Positions 15,077-23,595 of a DNA stretch of 64,000 nt are shown here, one piece after another; within the stretch, counting starts at the first letter, position 1, and the number at the start of each line of letters is the position of its first letter. A model generated the notes under the pieces. It was given only the letters and a program-made list of their open reading frames with translations. It searched no databases and had not been told where the DNA came from. The stretch comes from Acidobacteriota bacterium (lineage in GTDB: Bacteria; Acidobacteriota; Terriglobia; UBA7540). Location of the stretch: contig CADDZJ010000006.1 of the NCBI GenBank assembly GCA_902812415.1, positions 1 through 64,000 of the forward strand. The letters run 5' to 3'. The position numbers and the translations under genes are program-made.

Positions 15077-15454
15077 ATGCTCGGCTCAAGAGCTGAAATG
15101 AGACGGTGGAATGAGCGAGACCAGAACTTTCGACGGGCCGTTCTGGCAGCCTGCGCGCTGATTGGCATCGCGCTGGTGGCCCACGGAATTTTTGGCGCAG
15201 ACGGCTTGCTGACGCTTCTCGAAAAGCGACACCAGCAACAATCGCTCTCCCGCCAAATCCAGCAAATGAAGCAGGAAAATCAGAATCTGCAAAAGGAAGT
15301 TCAGGGCCTGAAGTCTGACCCTGCAACCATCGAGCGCTATGCGCGCGAGGAACTTCATATGGCGCGGCAAGGCGAGATCATTTATGTGCTTCCCCAGCGG
15401 GAAAAGAACCCTGCTAATGTTTCACTCAACCAACAAGGCAAAAAGCCCCGGTAG
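15077..15454 (+). CDS. ftsB: FtsB/DivIC-like septum formation protein
   Basis: This 125-residue protein has a short basic cytosolic tail, one membrane helix (about residues 20-40), and then a coiled coil (about 50-85: RHQQQSLSRQIQQMKQENQN). It ends in the conserved region around YAREELHMARQGEIIYVLP. The layout matches FtsB/DivIC, which joins FtsL and FtsQ in the divisome on the outer face of the inner membrane. Length is slightly above the usual 100 residues because of a charged tail. A shorter start at residue 8 is possible. Confidence 0.8.
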   Translation: MLGSRAEMRRWNERDQNFRRAVLAACALIGIALVAHGIFGADGLLTLLEKRHQQQSLSRQIQQMKQENQNLQKEVQGLKSDPATIERYAREELHMARQGEIIYVLPQREKNPANVSLNQQGKKPR

Positions 15455-15593
15455 AAATCAGAAAGAGTAAGTCGGGGTATGGCAGGCATGCGAAGGCGTA
15501 GCTTTGCGCGAAAGGCGGCTTTTCGTTCAGCTCTCAGCAGGGTTGGGTGTTTCCGCTTTTCAACAAATCGCTGTCGGTCAGGGGCGCGAACTG

Positions 15594-16373
15594 CTATCGC
15601 ACCACGCCTTCCAGAGGGCTCGACGCGGCAGCGTAAAGTTTTTTAGGCATACGCCCGGCAAGATAAGCTTTTCGGCCCGCGATGACAGCATGTCGCATCG
15701 CTTCCGCCATTAAGACGGCATCCTCTGCGCCGGCAATGCCGGTATTCATCAGCACCGCGTCAGCTCCCAATTCCATGGCAACCGCCGCATCGGAGGCGGT
15801 CCCCACTCCGGCATCTAAAATAAGTGGAACATCTGGAATCATTTCGCGCAAGATGCGGATGTTGGCTGGGTTTTGGATGCCCAACCCCGAGCCGATCGGC
15901 GCTCCCAGCGGCATCACCGCGGCGGCGCCCGCGTCGATCAGCCGGCGCGCAGAGATCAGATCGTCATTCGTATAAGGCAGCACCACAAAACCCTCGCGCG
16001 CGAGAACTTCCGTGGCCTTCACCAGTTCGAAATTGTCGGGGAATAGCGTTTTCTGATCGCCGATCACCTCCAGCTTGATCCAATGGGAAAGCCCCACCTC
16101 ACGCGCCAGGCGGGCGGTGCGAATCGCTTCATCGGCGGTGTAGCAACCGGCGGTGTTCGGGAGAATGAAGTATTTTTCGCGGTCGATATAATCCAGCATC
16201 GACTCCTTGCTTCGATCCGTCAGATTCACGCGACGCACCGCGACCGTAACAATTTCCGCCCCCGAAGCCTCATGGGCGCGGGCCATTTCCTGGAAGCTTC
16301 GATATTTTCCGGTGCCGACAATAAGACGGGAATGAAATTCACGGTCGGCGATTTTAAAAACTTCTTTTTCCAT
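15594..16373 (-). CDS. thiG: Thiazole synthase ThiG
   Basis: This 259-residue protein follows ThiG from end to end: [32 protein letters not shown], the Schiff-base Lys region [57 protein letters not shown] and [10 protein letters not shown]. ThiG builds the thiazole phosphate of thiamine from deoxyxylulose 5-phosphate, dehydroglycine and ThiS-thiocarboxylate. ThiS, ThiF and the glycine-oxidising enzyme are not in the window. No TPP riboswitch (CTGAGA core) was found in the 136 bases upstream. Confidence 0.95.
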   Translation of the reverse strand: MEKEVFKIADREFHSRLIVGTGKYRSFQEMARAHEASGAEIVTVAVRRVNLTDRSKESMLDYIDREKYFILPNTAGCYTADEAIRTARLAREVGLSHWIKLEVIGDQKTLFPDNFELVKATEVLAREGFVVLPYTNDDLISARRLIDAGAAAVMPLGAPIGSGLGIQNPANIRILREMIPDVPLILDAGVGTASDAAVAMELGADAVLMNTGIAGAEDAVLMAEAMRHAVIAGRKAYLAGRMPKKLYAAASSPLEGVVR

Positions 16374-16509
16374 GTAGGCGCTCCTTCAAGCTAGATTCTA
16401 ACGTGGATTTCCGGCCATGCAAACCTTATGGGCTGGGCCGCCTTCTTGCCGCGCAGGGCGATACCATAAAACCGAAGCGCAAAGATGAATATCCAGTCCG
16501 GGCATAATC

Positions 16510-16926
16510 ATGCAAGCCTTTCATATTCTTGACCACCCCGCTGATGTTGGATTTGAGGCTTTCGGAGCAACGCGCGAGGAAGTGTTTGAAAATGCCGCGC
16601 GCGCCCTCGTTTCCCTTCGAGTGGATCTGGATTCCGTTGCCGCGCAGGAATCCAGAAACGTTCAAGTCCAGGGTTCGGACTGGCTCAGCCTTCTGGTGAA
16701 TTGGCTGAGCGAAATCCTCTACCTTCAGGATGCGGAGCGGCGGCTGTTTTGCGATTTCAAGCTCACTGGTCTCCGTGAAACCGAACTCACGGCCATTGCG
16801 CAGGGAGAGCAATTCAATCCCTCAAAGCACCGTCTGAAGAGCCTCGTGAAGGCGATCACCTATCATCAGCTCGCTTTTGAAAAGCGGGGAGACCTTTGGC
16901 GCGCGCGGGTCTTTGTGGATGTTTGA
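16510..16926 (+). CDS. Archease-family protein
   Basis: This 138-residue protein has the archease signatures FHILDHPADVGFEAFG (start), ENAARALVSL, LLVNWLSEILYLQD and the C-terminal KSLVKAITYHQLAFEK and ARVFVDV. Asp in DHPADVG and the terminal DV belong to the metal site. Archease activates the RNA ligase RtcB by helping guanylation and metal loading (family knowledge). No rtcB is visible in this window, so the partner must be elsewhere. Confidence 0.9.
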   Translation: MQAFHILDHPADVGFEAFGATREEVFENAARALVSLRVDLDSVAAQESRNVQVQGSDWLSLLVNWLSEILYLQDAERRLFCDFKLTGLRETELTAIAQGEQFNPSKHRLKSLVKAITYHQLAFEKRGDLWRARVFVDV

Positions 16927-17102
16927 GCGCGCAAAGCCGGCGATCATAGGGTTTTGGGCCGATCGACGCAGCGCCTGCTTGCATCCGAAAAGGATATTCA
17001 ATATCTTGGTGTCAGAGAAAGGATTCAAAGGCTGGGCCTTAGAAGGTGGCTGAAAAACGCTCGTGGGCCGGATGAGTTTTTCAGCAACCTGTTAGAACCA
17101 CC
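16927..17102. other. Intergenic with TTTTTCAGCAACCTG repeat remnant
   Basis: This 176-base gap contains GGCTGAAAAACG near 17048 and GAGTTTTTCAGCAACCTG at 17078-17095. The two are the facing ends of the long palindromic repeat family, here almost without an interior. No promoter was identified. Confidence 0.45.
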
Positions 17103-18254
17103 ATGGGATCGTCCGTAGGGTGGAAATCATTTCGGTCGTGGGCGCGCCGGAAACATCCGGCAAGGTCAGTCGCCAGTCTTCTCACTTGCCTGGCAACCCT
17201 CGTTGCAGCGACCGGCCTGATTTCTTCTCCTACGCTCCGCGCGGCGGATCAGCCCTACGAAGTCAGGCAACTGGCGCCGCACACCTTCGTTTGGATTCCC
17301 GACGACATTATGGATCAGAACGGCGACCCGAACTTCAGCCGCTCGGGCAACGTCGGCTTTGTAATCACGAACGAGGGGGTGGTCGTCATCAATACCACGA
17401 ACAACCCGTTTCATGCGCGCGAAGTGCTCTATGAAATCCGCCAGCGCACGGATCTTCCAGTCCGGCTGGTTATCGACACCGGCCCGCAGGCAGACGAGGT
17501 ATTAGGCAACGAGGTGTTTGCCGAGCAGCGCGCGACAATTATTGCAACTTCTGGAGCCGCAGCTCAGATGCACTCTTATCAGTCCGGCCTTGCCCGGCGA
17601 ATGTCTCTTGATCCGCAACTCCCTGGCCACATGCGCGGCATCCATCTTACTTTTCCCACTCAGACCTTTCAAGAAACAGCGTCGTTCAACCTGGGAGGGC
17701 AGGAAATCCGCGTGCTCGGCTTGAATTGCGATCTGCCCGGCGACGCCGGGGCCGATGCGGCGGTGTTCCTCCCCCAGGAAAAGGTGCTCTTTCTGGGCGA
17801 TCTTTATGTGAACGGATATGTGCCGCAGGTGGGCTCGCGCGACGTTCAACGCTGGATCGACGCTTTAGGCAACGTTGAGAAGTGGAATGCGACAACCTAC
17901 GTTCCCGGGCACGGCGACCCCAGCACGGAGAAAACGCTCGCTAATTTCAGAGGATTTCTCCAGTGGCTTCAGGCCGGAGTCCAGGCTGGCATCCAGCAGG
18001 GCAAATCCCTTTCGGCTGTCGAGGATCAGCTTCTCTCCTCCAGCGCCTTTAATTTGCGCGCTCTTGACCTGGCCCCGAAGGCCATCGCAGCCGTTTATAA
18101 CCAACTCGCCCGAGCGCGCGCCGCGCACGTTGCGCCCAACCGCCCGACGCCTTCTCCCGTTCCGCAAAGCCGAACCGCCAATCCCTCGACCGATGGCGCG
18201 ATTAAAGGGTTCCTGAATCGCATCTCATCCCGCGCGCTGAATGGCGATCATTGA
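17103..18254 (+). CDS. Exported metallo-beta-lactamase-fold protein lacking the metal-binding motif
   Basis: This 383-residue protein has an N-terminal signal (about residues 20-47, ending LRAADQ) and an MBL fold similar to the quinoprotein-associated hydrolase-like family: HTFVWIPDDI, NVGFVITNEGVVVINTTNNP, FLPQEKVLFLGDLYVNGYVP and TTYVPGHGDPS. The HxHxDH metal motif, expected in THWHGDHxxGN, is TGPQADEVLGN, so three His are lost. The second-site His is also absent (LNCDLPGD), while the late GD and GHG elements survive. It is therefore probably non-catalytic or uses another chemistry. A Pro-rich C-terminal tail follows. Confidence 0.75.
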   Translation: MGSSVGWKSFRSWARRKHPARSVASLLTCLATLVAATGLISSPTLRAADQPYEVRQLAPHTFVWIPDDIMDQNGDPNFSRSGNVGFVITNEGVVVINTTNNPFHAREVLYEIRQRTDLPVRLVIDTGPQADEVLGNEVFAEQRATIIATSGAAAQMHSYQSGLARRMSLDPQLPGHMRGIHLTFPTQTFQETASFNLGGQEIRVLGLNCDLPGDAGADAAVFLPQEKVLFLGDLYVNGYVPQVGSRDVQRWIDALGNVEKWNATTYVPGHGDPSTEKTLANFRGFLQWLQAGVQAGIQQGKSLSAVEDQLLSSSAFNLRALDLAPKAIAAVYNQLARARAAHVAPNRPTPSPVPQSRTANPSTDGAIKGFLNRISSRALNGDH

Positions 18255-18333
18255 GAAAAATCCACGGTTGAGAAAATACCCATCGCAGCCACCGCTCCTG
18301 CTGATATGCCATTGCAGTTACAAGCAGCAATCT

Positions 18334-20100
18334 TCACTGCGACATCACCGGCAACACCAGCGCCGAAGGGTGCGCTGAATCGTGATAAATGGTCTGCGTC
18401 GCCTTCACCCAGCGGCTGCCGGTTTCGGGACTCTCGCCGGTATTCAGATTGCGGTCGAAGCGAGGGAAATTGCTGCTTGAGACTTCCAGGCGCAATCGGT
18501 GACCTTTCAGAAAAATGTTGCTCGTGGCCCAGAGATCGATGGTGAATTTGTAGACCTGACCAGGCGTCATGTACTCGGGTGTTTCAGCGGAATTGCGATA
18601 GCGCGCGCGAAGGATGCCGCCGGTCACGTTGCGGGCAAAGCCGTCCGGTGAGACATCAACCAGCTTGGCCGTGAAATCGGTATCGACGGCTGTCGAGCTG
18701 GCGTAAAGTTCTAGGCTCACCGGCCCGGTCACATCCAGGTTGTGAGTCAACACAGGGGTCGAATAGACCAGCACATCTTCTCGCGCCTCATTGGGTCGCT
18801 GGTCGCGCGCCCCCGGTTCAAGATGGAGCGAATCGCAGCAGAGCCTGCCGCCAATCGTTGGCACGGGATTGGAAGGATCGTAAACGAACTTATCCGGCGT
18901 TTCCTCATGCGGCGAGCCTGTGCTGAGCGTTCCATCGCCCAATGCCGAGTTCGCTTTGCCGCGGGAGTGGAGGTAAAAACGGGTCAGCCGTTCGCCGGGT
19001 GGCGGCCAGGCATCCGCTTCGCGCCATTCGTTTGCGCCCATCACAAAATATTTCACGGGTTTCTCCTGGGCCATTCCGTTGGACTCGCCTTTCAGGAGAT
19101 AGTCATACCAGCGCAGCATGAGCTTGTTGAGATCGATGACGGACTGCGACCCAAAATCAACGTCGCCCACTTTGCGCCCCAGCCCGGCGTGCCCGCCCAC
19201 AATGACGAGCAAACGCTGGCCTTGCCGCGCCTCGTCCGTTCCACCGTGGGCCTTGATGCCTTCGTAGTTGCGCAGAGTCCCGCCCAGAAAAAGGTCATAC
19301 CAGCCTCCCACGTGGAACGCCGGCACGCGAATGCGCGAATAGTCCGCTTCAATCGACCACTGCTTCCAGTAATCGTCATAATTGGGATGCTGGAGCCAGT
19401 CCAGGAAATAAGGCGCCAGTTTCTGGAGGCCGGCATTGCCGAGAGTGGCCGGAGTCGGAAAGAGCGAATAATCCTCAAGCGGCAGCGCGCGGACGGCAGT
19501 CATCGCGTCGGTGCTCTCCGCCACCTGGCGATTGAGCGTATCCTGGGCCAGTCCGGAAGTCCAAGATTCATCAAACCACTGCGTAAAGGCTCCGCCCTGG
19601 TACGTCCAGTTTTCGTGATAGTTCGATGCCGTCACTACCGGAAAGATTCCGGCCAGATGGGGCGGGTGAGCGATGGCGGTAAGCATCTGCGTAGCGCCCA
19701 CGTAGGACCCACCGAACATTCCCACCTTCCCATTCGATGAGGGCAGCGACGCGGCCCACTCCACCGTGTCGTACCCATCCTGCGATTCGTGCTTGAAGGG
19801 ATACCACTCGCCTTCGGAAGCATAACGGCCGCGGCAATCTTCAATCACCGTCACGTACCCGCGCCGCGCCGCAAGATACCCGGTCTCAATCTCGTTGGCT
19901 TTGTTGTAAGGCGTGCGCTCAAGAAGCACAGGGAACTTGCCCGGAGCGTCGGGCCGGTAAATATCGGCGCGCAGTGTGACCCCATCGCGCATCCGAACCG
20001 GCACATTGTGCTCAATCACCACCTGATAGGGCTGGGCAGCCCAACAGGCAACAGCGCCCAGCATCCACACCGCCACGCCCAGTGCCATGCTTCGCTTCAT
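18334..20100 (-). CDS. CocE/NonD-type X-Pro dipeptidyl-peptidase-like hydrolase, exported
   Basis: This 588-residue protein has a signal peptide (MKRSMALGVAVWMLGAVACW). An alpha/beta-hydrolase domain follows with VPVRMRDGVTLRADIYRP, PVLLERTPYNK, RGYVTVIEDCRGRYASEG, and the nucleophile elbow FGGSYVGATQ. A jelly-roll C-terminal domain contains DVTGPVSLELYASSTAVDTD and KGHRLRLEVSSSNFPRFDRN, which hold the expected Asp and His. CocE-type enzymes cleave esters or acyl-peptides; the substrate here is unknown. It is convergent with the MBL-like gene and transcribed alone. Confidence 0.85.
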   Translation of the reverse strand: MKRSMALGVAVWMLGAVACWAAQPYQVVIEHNVPVRMRDGVTLRADIYRPDAPGKFPVLLERTPYNKANEIETGYLAARRGYVTVIEDCRGRYASEGEWYPFKHESQDGYDTVEWAASLPSSNGKVGMFGGSYVGATQMLTAIAHPPHLAGIFPVVTASNYHENWTYQGGAFTQWFDESWTSGLAQDTLNRQVAESTDAMTAVRALPLEDYSLFPTPATLGNAGLQKLAPYFLDWLQHPNYDDYWKQWSIEADYSRIRVPAFHVGGWYDLFLGGTLRNYEGIKAHGGTDEARQGQRLLVIVGGHAGLGRKVGDVDFGSQSVIDLNKLMLRWYDYLLKGESNGMAQEKPVKYFVMGANEWREADAWPPPGERLTRFYLHSRGKANSALGDGTLSTGSPHEETPDKFVYDPSNPVPTIGGRLCCDSLHLEPGARDQRPNEAREDVLVYSTPVLTHNLDVTGPVSLELYASSTAVDTDFTAKLVDVSPDGFARNVTGGILRARYRNSAETPEYMTPGQVYKFTIDLWATSNIFLKGHRLRLEVSSSNFPRFDRNLNTGESPETGSRWVKATQTIYHDSAHPSALVLPVMSQ

Positions 20101-20408
20101 AAGTCTCCTCAGTAGAGCAGCGTTAGCGGATTGCTGAAAACGATTACGAAAGCTGTCATCCCGAGGAGCCGAAGGCGGTTCCTTCGCCTCGCTCAGGACA
20201 GACTCTGAGTGAAACGAAGGAAAGATCTCCGCATTTGCTCGACTATCAATATAGGGATCCTTCGCTGCGCTCAGGATGACAAGCGAAAGGACCTGGAATA
20301 ACAGGCTGCGAAATTTTTGGGCAACCCGCCTGGTTTTAAGGCATGGAGTATAAACGATTTGTGGGAATAATCAAAAGCTTACGAGGGAAATTCCGATGAG
20401 GCGTCTCT
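20101..20408. other. Intergenic palindromic repeat element
   Basis: The gap is almost filled by one copy of the long palindromic family (20129-20328): it starts GGATTGCTGAAAA, has GCTGTCATCCCGAGGAGCCG, then AGGGATCCTTCGCTGCGCTC and CAGGATGACA, and ends TTTTTGGGCAACCC. No gene was seen. Confidence 0.55.
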
Positions 20409-21497
20409 CTAAACCTGTGAGGAGGACGGGATTGAAGGGGCGCTGGTAATCTCAGAAGGGCAGGAGGGCACGTCACGCCCTTCGCCAAAATCCAGCTTCC
20501 AGAATTGCGGCATGGGGTTGCCGGCCTCTTTTAAAGCTCGCTCCAGATCGGTCGCCGGCTCCTTTTCGCCTTCGTCGGCCAGGGCAAATGTTCCAAAATG
20601 AATGCCGACGCTCGTTTGGGCTCCGAGCGCCTGATGCGCGCGGACAGCTTCGAACGGCGACATATGAACGGGAGACATAAACCATGCCGGTTTGTAAGCG
20701 CCGATGGGAAGCAACGCCAGGCGGATAGGCGCAAATTGGCGCGCAATCTGTTCGAAATGAGGCCCGTAGCCCGTATCGCCCGCGAAATAGATTCGGCCTC
20801 CTGACGCCTCCAGCACATAACCGCACCATAGGGCGTTATTCCGGTCGCGGAAGCCGCGCGCGGAAAAATGCCGCGCAGGCACACACGTCGCTTTCATTCC
20901 GTTTCGAAGCGAGATGGTCTGCCACCAATCAAGCTCGGCGGTCGAGGGCAGCCCCTTGGCCTCTAACAGCGCGCGCACGCCCAGAGGCGCGATTAGTTGT
21001 GGCGCATGGGCCTCCACCAGATTTCGGAGCGTGGGCAAGTCCAGGTGATCGTAGTGATTGTGGCTGAGCAGAATCACATCGATTCGCGGCAGATCGTTGA
21101 TTCGCAAGCCCGGCGAGCGCCGTCGCCGAGGCCCCAGCCATGAAACCGGCCCCACACGTTTTGACCAGAGAGGATCGGTAAGAATATTCAGGCCCGCCGT
21201 TTGAATCAGAACTGTTGAATGCTGAACGAACGTCACACGCAGACGGTCGCCTTCCACGCGGGATGGAGGAGGCGGGCCTGGCGGTTCGTCGATGAAGTCA
21301 GGCCAGAAGCCGCGCTCGGAATGAAATTGCCAGCGCAGAAAATCGCGGAAGCCGCGGTCACTGAAAGGGCCAGGATTGAAGAATCGCCGGCCGTCGAAGT
21401 GGTCTGAAACCGGCCCGCGGTAACGAGGGTTGGCGTAAGGATCAACCACATAAAAGAGAAATGCAACTGCCAGCGCTGTGAGCGTTCCATAAAACAT
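20409..21497 (-). CDS. Metallo-beta-lactamase-fold hydrolase (UlaG/NAPE-PLD type)
   Basis: This 362-residue protein starts with a hydrophobic N-terminal segment (YGTLTALAVAFLFYVVDPYA), probably a membrane anchor or uncleaved signal. The MBL domain has a complete metal set: SHNHYDHLD, CVPARHFSARG, YFAGDTGYG and GIHFGTFALADE. The HNHYDH, WCGYV and HMSP arrangement matches the N-acylphosphatidylethanolamine phospholipase D/UlaG group. The substrate is unknown, but the anchor suggests a lipid at the inner membrane. It contrasts with the metal-less MBL protein 2.2 kb away. Confidence 0.8.
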   Translation of the reverse strand: MFYGTLTALAVAFLFYVVDPYANPRYRGPVSDHFDGRRFFNPGPFSDRGFRDFLRWQFHSERGFWPDFIDEPPGPPPPSRVEGDRLRVTFVQHSTVLIQTAGLNILTDPLWSKRVGPVSWLGPRRRRSPGLRINDLPRIDVILLSHNHYDHLDLPTLRNLVEAHAPQLIAPLGVRALLEAKGLPSTAELDWWQTISLRNGMKATCVPARHFSARGFRDRNNALWCGYVLEASGGRIYFAGDTGYGPHFEQIARQFAPIRLALLPIGAYKPAWFMSPVHMSPFEAVRAHQALGAQTSVGIHFGTFALADEGEKEPATDLERALKEAGNPMPQFWKLDFGEGRDVPSCPSEITSAPSIPSSSQV

Positions 21498-21718
21498 GCG
21501 CGAGTTTTTCCCCAGGCATTTTCATGCCATAACTTACAGCTTTCGGCAAGTGGATTGACAGAATGGGCAGCCTGTCACCCTGAGCGCGCCGAAGGGTCTT
21601 TGCATTTTGTTTTCTGCAAATGCCGGAATGTTTCGCGGAATCTACCCTGAGCCGAAATACAGGGATTCTTCGCTGCCGCTCAGAATGACAGGTACTGAGA
21701 ACCCACACGACGCGACCT
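21498..21718. other. Intergenic palindromic repeat
   Basis: It contains one inverted copy (about 21571-21692) with CACCCTGAGCGCGCCGAAGG on the left and TACAGGGATTCTTCGCTGCC and CTCAGAATGACAGG on the right. No gene was seen. Confidence 0.5.
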
Positions 21719-22621
21719 TCAATGGACCAGCCGCAAATCGATGGTACTTCCCGGCCCCAGGCTGGCCTTTCCATCGGGAGCCACCATGTAAGGAGTTCCG
21801 GAAGGGTCGCGCGGCATACGGCGTAGCAAGCCTGCCGCAACCAAATCCTTGAAAGAGCTTGCCGGATGCCCGGTCTGTTTCTCATAAAACGCCAGAGCTT
21901 TGTCCAACTCTTGAAGCTCTTGCGCGGCCTCAAGCGCTTCGAGGTGCGCAAGCGCGCTCTTCCGCACGGTTTCATCCTCCGTCGCGCGGTAAATCTGAGC
22001 CCAGAGGACTTGCGACGTCCGAAGCTCGCCGCCCTTCGCGGCCACGGCCGCCGCCAAGGTTTTCATCCAGATTTCCGCTCCTGGACGCTCGCTGCCCGCT
22101 CTGAAGACTCTTGCCGCGGCGCGATAATCGTGGAGGTCCCAATAGTAGATAAATCCCAGGTCCTGCCAAAGACGCCAGTATTGAGGATTCGCGACAATGC
22201 CTCGTCGAAGCAATTGCAGCGCCTCGGCGGGCCGCCCGGCGCCGCCCGGCGGTTTTTCCGCAAGAAAGATCGCTCCGAAGCGGTAGGCGATGATCAGATG
22301 CGGGTCCAGCGTGGTGGTGATTCGCAGCAGCGGCCCAAGCTGGTCAAAACGGGGATGCCCGGAAAGCCGCTCTCTCCCGAAATATTGGACGGTCCGGGTC
22401 CAGTAGATATCGGCCAGCAAGCCGTCGTATCCCAAGCTCAAATCGCGCAGCAGCTTCCCGGAAGAGATGTAGAGCGGGGTGGTCGCGGCTGCCGAACCTG
22501 TCTGCATTGATCCCGTTGTCCAACGAAGCGCGGCTTGAGCCATCAGGGCGATAACGAGCGCCGCCCATAAAAGGCCGCGAGGCAACTGTCGAGGCCGTGA
22601 CAGAGCGTCTTCGAGCCTCAT
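21719..22621 (-). CDS. TPR-like membrane-anchored protein of an ABC export operon
   Basis: This 300-residue protein has one N-terminal membrane helix (about 16-36) followed by helical TPR-like repeats (LLRITTTLDPHLIIAYRFGA, RRGIVANPQYWRLWQDLGFI, RAAARVFRAGSERPGAEIW). The C-terminal section holds KQTGHPASSFKDLVAAG and DPSGTPYMVAPDGKASLGPG, reminiscent of short sequences near pilin-type C-termini. The start overlaps the permease stop by four bases, so it is translated with the ABC genes. It probably acts in the periplasm as a scaffold; its function is unknown. Confidence 0.75.
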   Translation of the reverse strand: MRLEDALSRPRQLPRGLLWAALVIALMAQAALRWTTGSMQTGSAAATTPLYISSGKLLRDLSLGYDGLLADIYWTRTVQYFGRERLSGHPRFDQLGPLLRITTTLDPHLIIAYRFGAIFLAEKPPGGAGRPAEALQLLRRGIVANPQYWRLWQDLGFIYYWDLHDYRAAARVFRAGSERPGAEIWMKTLAAAVAAKGGELRTSQVLWAQIYRATEDETVRKSALAHLEALEAAQELQELDKALAFYEKQTGHPASSFKDLVAAGLLRRMPRDPSGTPYMVAPDGKASLGPGSTIDLRLVH

Positions 22622-23397
22622 TGCAACTCGCGCTCCTCGAAAATCAGAATCGACGCCGAGACCAGAATGGCCGCATAAAGCAAAGCGTAGAGCGACCGTG
22701 AAACGAGGAGATATCCCGCAACCGGAGCGCCGTGCGCCGCGCTCCCGATCACGTTGAAGAGGCTGAAATTCGGAAGGAGGTAATAAAGAAAAGTGGTGAT
22801 CGCTGAAACCAAAGCGCTGTGCGTCTCACTGCCAAACCATCGGATATCCGCCAGCAGATTGCCGATAATGAAAACGCAGAAAGTGAAGACGGCGGAGAGC
22901 GTCAGCGAAGAGATGCAGGAAAAGAACAGAGCGACTCCCACCATGAGAGCCAGCTCAAGCAGAATGAAATAGATCGCTTCGAGCGAGGCCACATCCTGCG
23001 CCTGGAAGCGGCGGTCCTGATAAAACAGGGCCAGGTAGAATCCCGCGGCCATAATGGCCGTATTCACCAGCAAGGTGAGCAGCAATCCCAGGTACTTCCC
23101 CAGAACAAATTCCCAGCGAGCGACGGGCTTGGAAAGGATGTTGTAAAGCGTGCGCCGGTCGATTTCCCGCCACACCAGGCTGATGCCGATGAAAATAGCG
23201 ATGAGCAGCCCGAAGATGGCGATGGCGGTGAGTCCCAGGTTGACAAGGATGATGCGCTGAATATCGACCGAAATCTTGCCGAAGAGAATCGAAGCGGCGA
23301 TCAGCAGGAATGCAAAGACGATGAGGTTATAGAGAACCTTATCGCGCACGGATTGCTTGAACGTGTGACGCGCGATGCTGGAGATGCGATGAATCAT
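22618..23397 (-). CDS. ABC-2 type transporter permease
   Basis: This 259-residue integral membrane protein has six hydrophobic segments. The typical ABC-2 features are FKQSVRDKVLYNLIVFAF near the start, the cytosolic loop RREIDRRTLYNILSKPVARWEFVLGK-type segment near residue 80, and GLLLTLLVNTAIMAAGFYLAL. It pairs with the ATPase encoded about 200 bases upstream. A palindromic repeat lies in that gap (23421-23571). The substrate is unknown. Confidence 0.85.
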   Translation of the reverse strand: MIHRISSIARHTFKQSVRDKVLYNLIVFAFLLIAASILFGKISVDIQRIILVNLGLTAIAIFGLLIAIFIGISLVWREIDRRTLYNILSKPVARWEFVLGKYLGLLLTLLVNTAIMAAGFYLALFYQDRRFQAQDVASLEAIYFILLELALMVGVALFFSCISSLTLSAVFTFCVFIIGNLLADIRWFGSETHSALVSAITTFLYYLLPNFSLFNVIGSAAHGAPVAGYLLVSRSLYALLYAAILVSASILIFEERELQ

Positions 23398-23420
23398 TGA
23401 TTTGCGCCTGCAAGCTCAAA

Positions 23421-23571
23421 GGGTTGTTGAAAAACGATTCTGAGCACTGTCATTCTGACTCAGAGCGGAGCGATGGGGAGGAATCTTGCCCTGAAAAGCA
23501 GCCCAATGCGAGATTCCTCGTCACCATCGGTTCCTCGGAATGACAGGCTGCTGGAGTTTTTCAGCAACCTG
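23421..23571. repeat. Long palindromic repeat with GGTTGCTGAAAAA-type ends
   Basis: It starts GGGTTGTTGAAAAACG and ends GTTTTTCAGCAACCTG. Inside, CACTGTCATTCTGACTC faces TTCCTCGGAATGACAGGCTG, and GAGGAATCTTGCC faces GCGAGATTCCTCG. It is nested inverted repeats within the ABC operon, between the ATPase and permease genes. The whole could fold into one long hairpin. Confidence 0.75.
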
Positions 23572-23595
23572 TGAAACGGCGGCCAAGCCGCGCCT

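Noticed and set aside
16374-16509. TPP riboswitch in front of thiG
   Set aside because: The CTGAGA-type core and the paired P-loops were not found in the 136-base gap.
18742-19740. Plus-strand 332-residue frame opposite the CocE-like gene
   Set aside because: Antisense shadow; the minus frame has a signal peptide and catalytic motifs.
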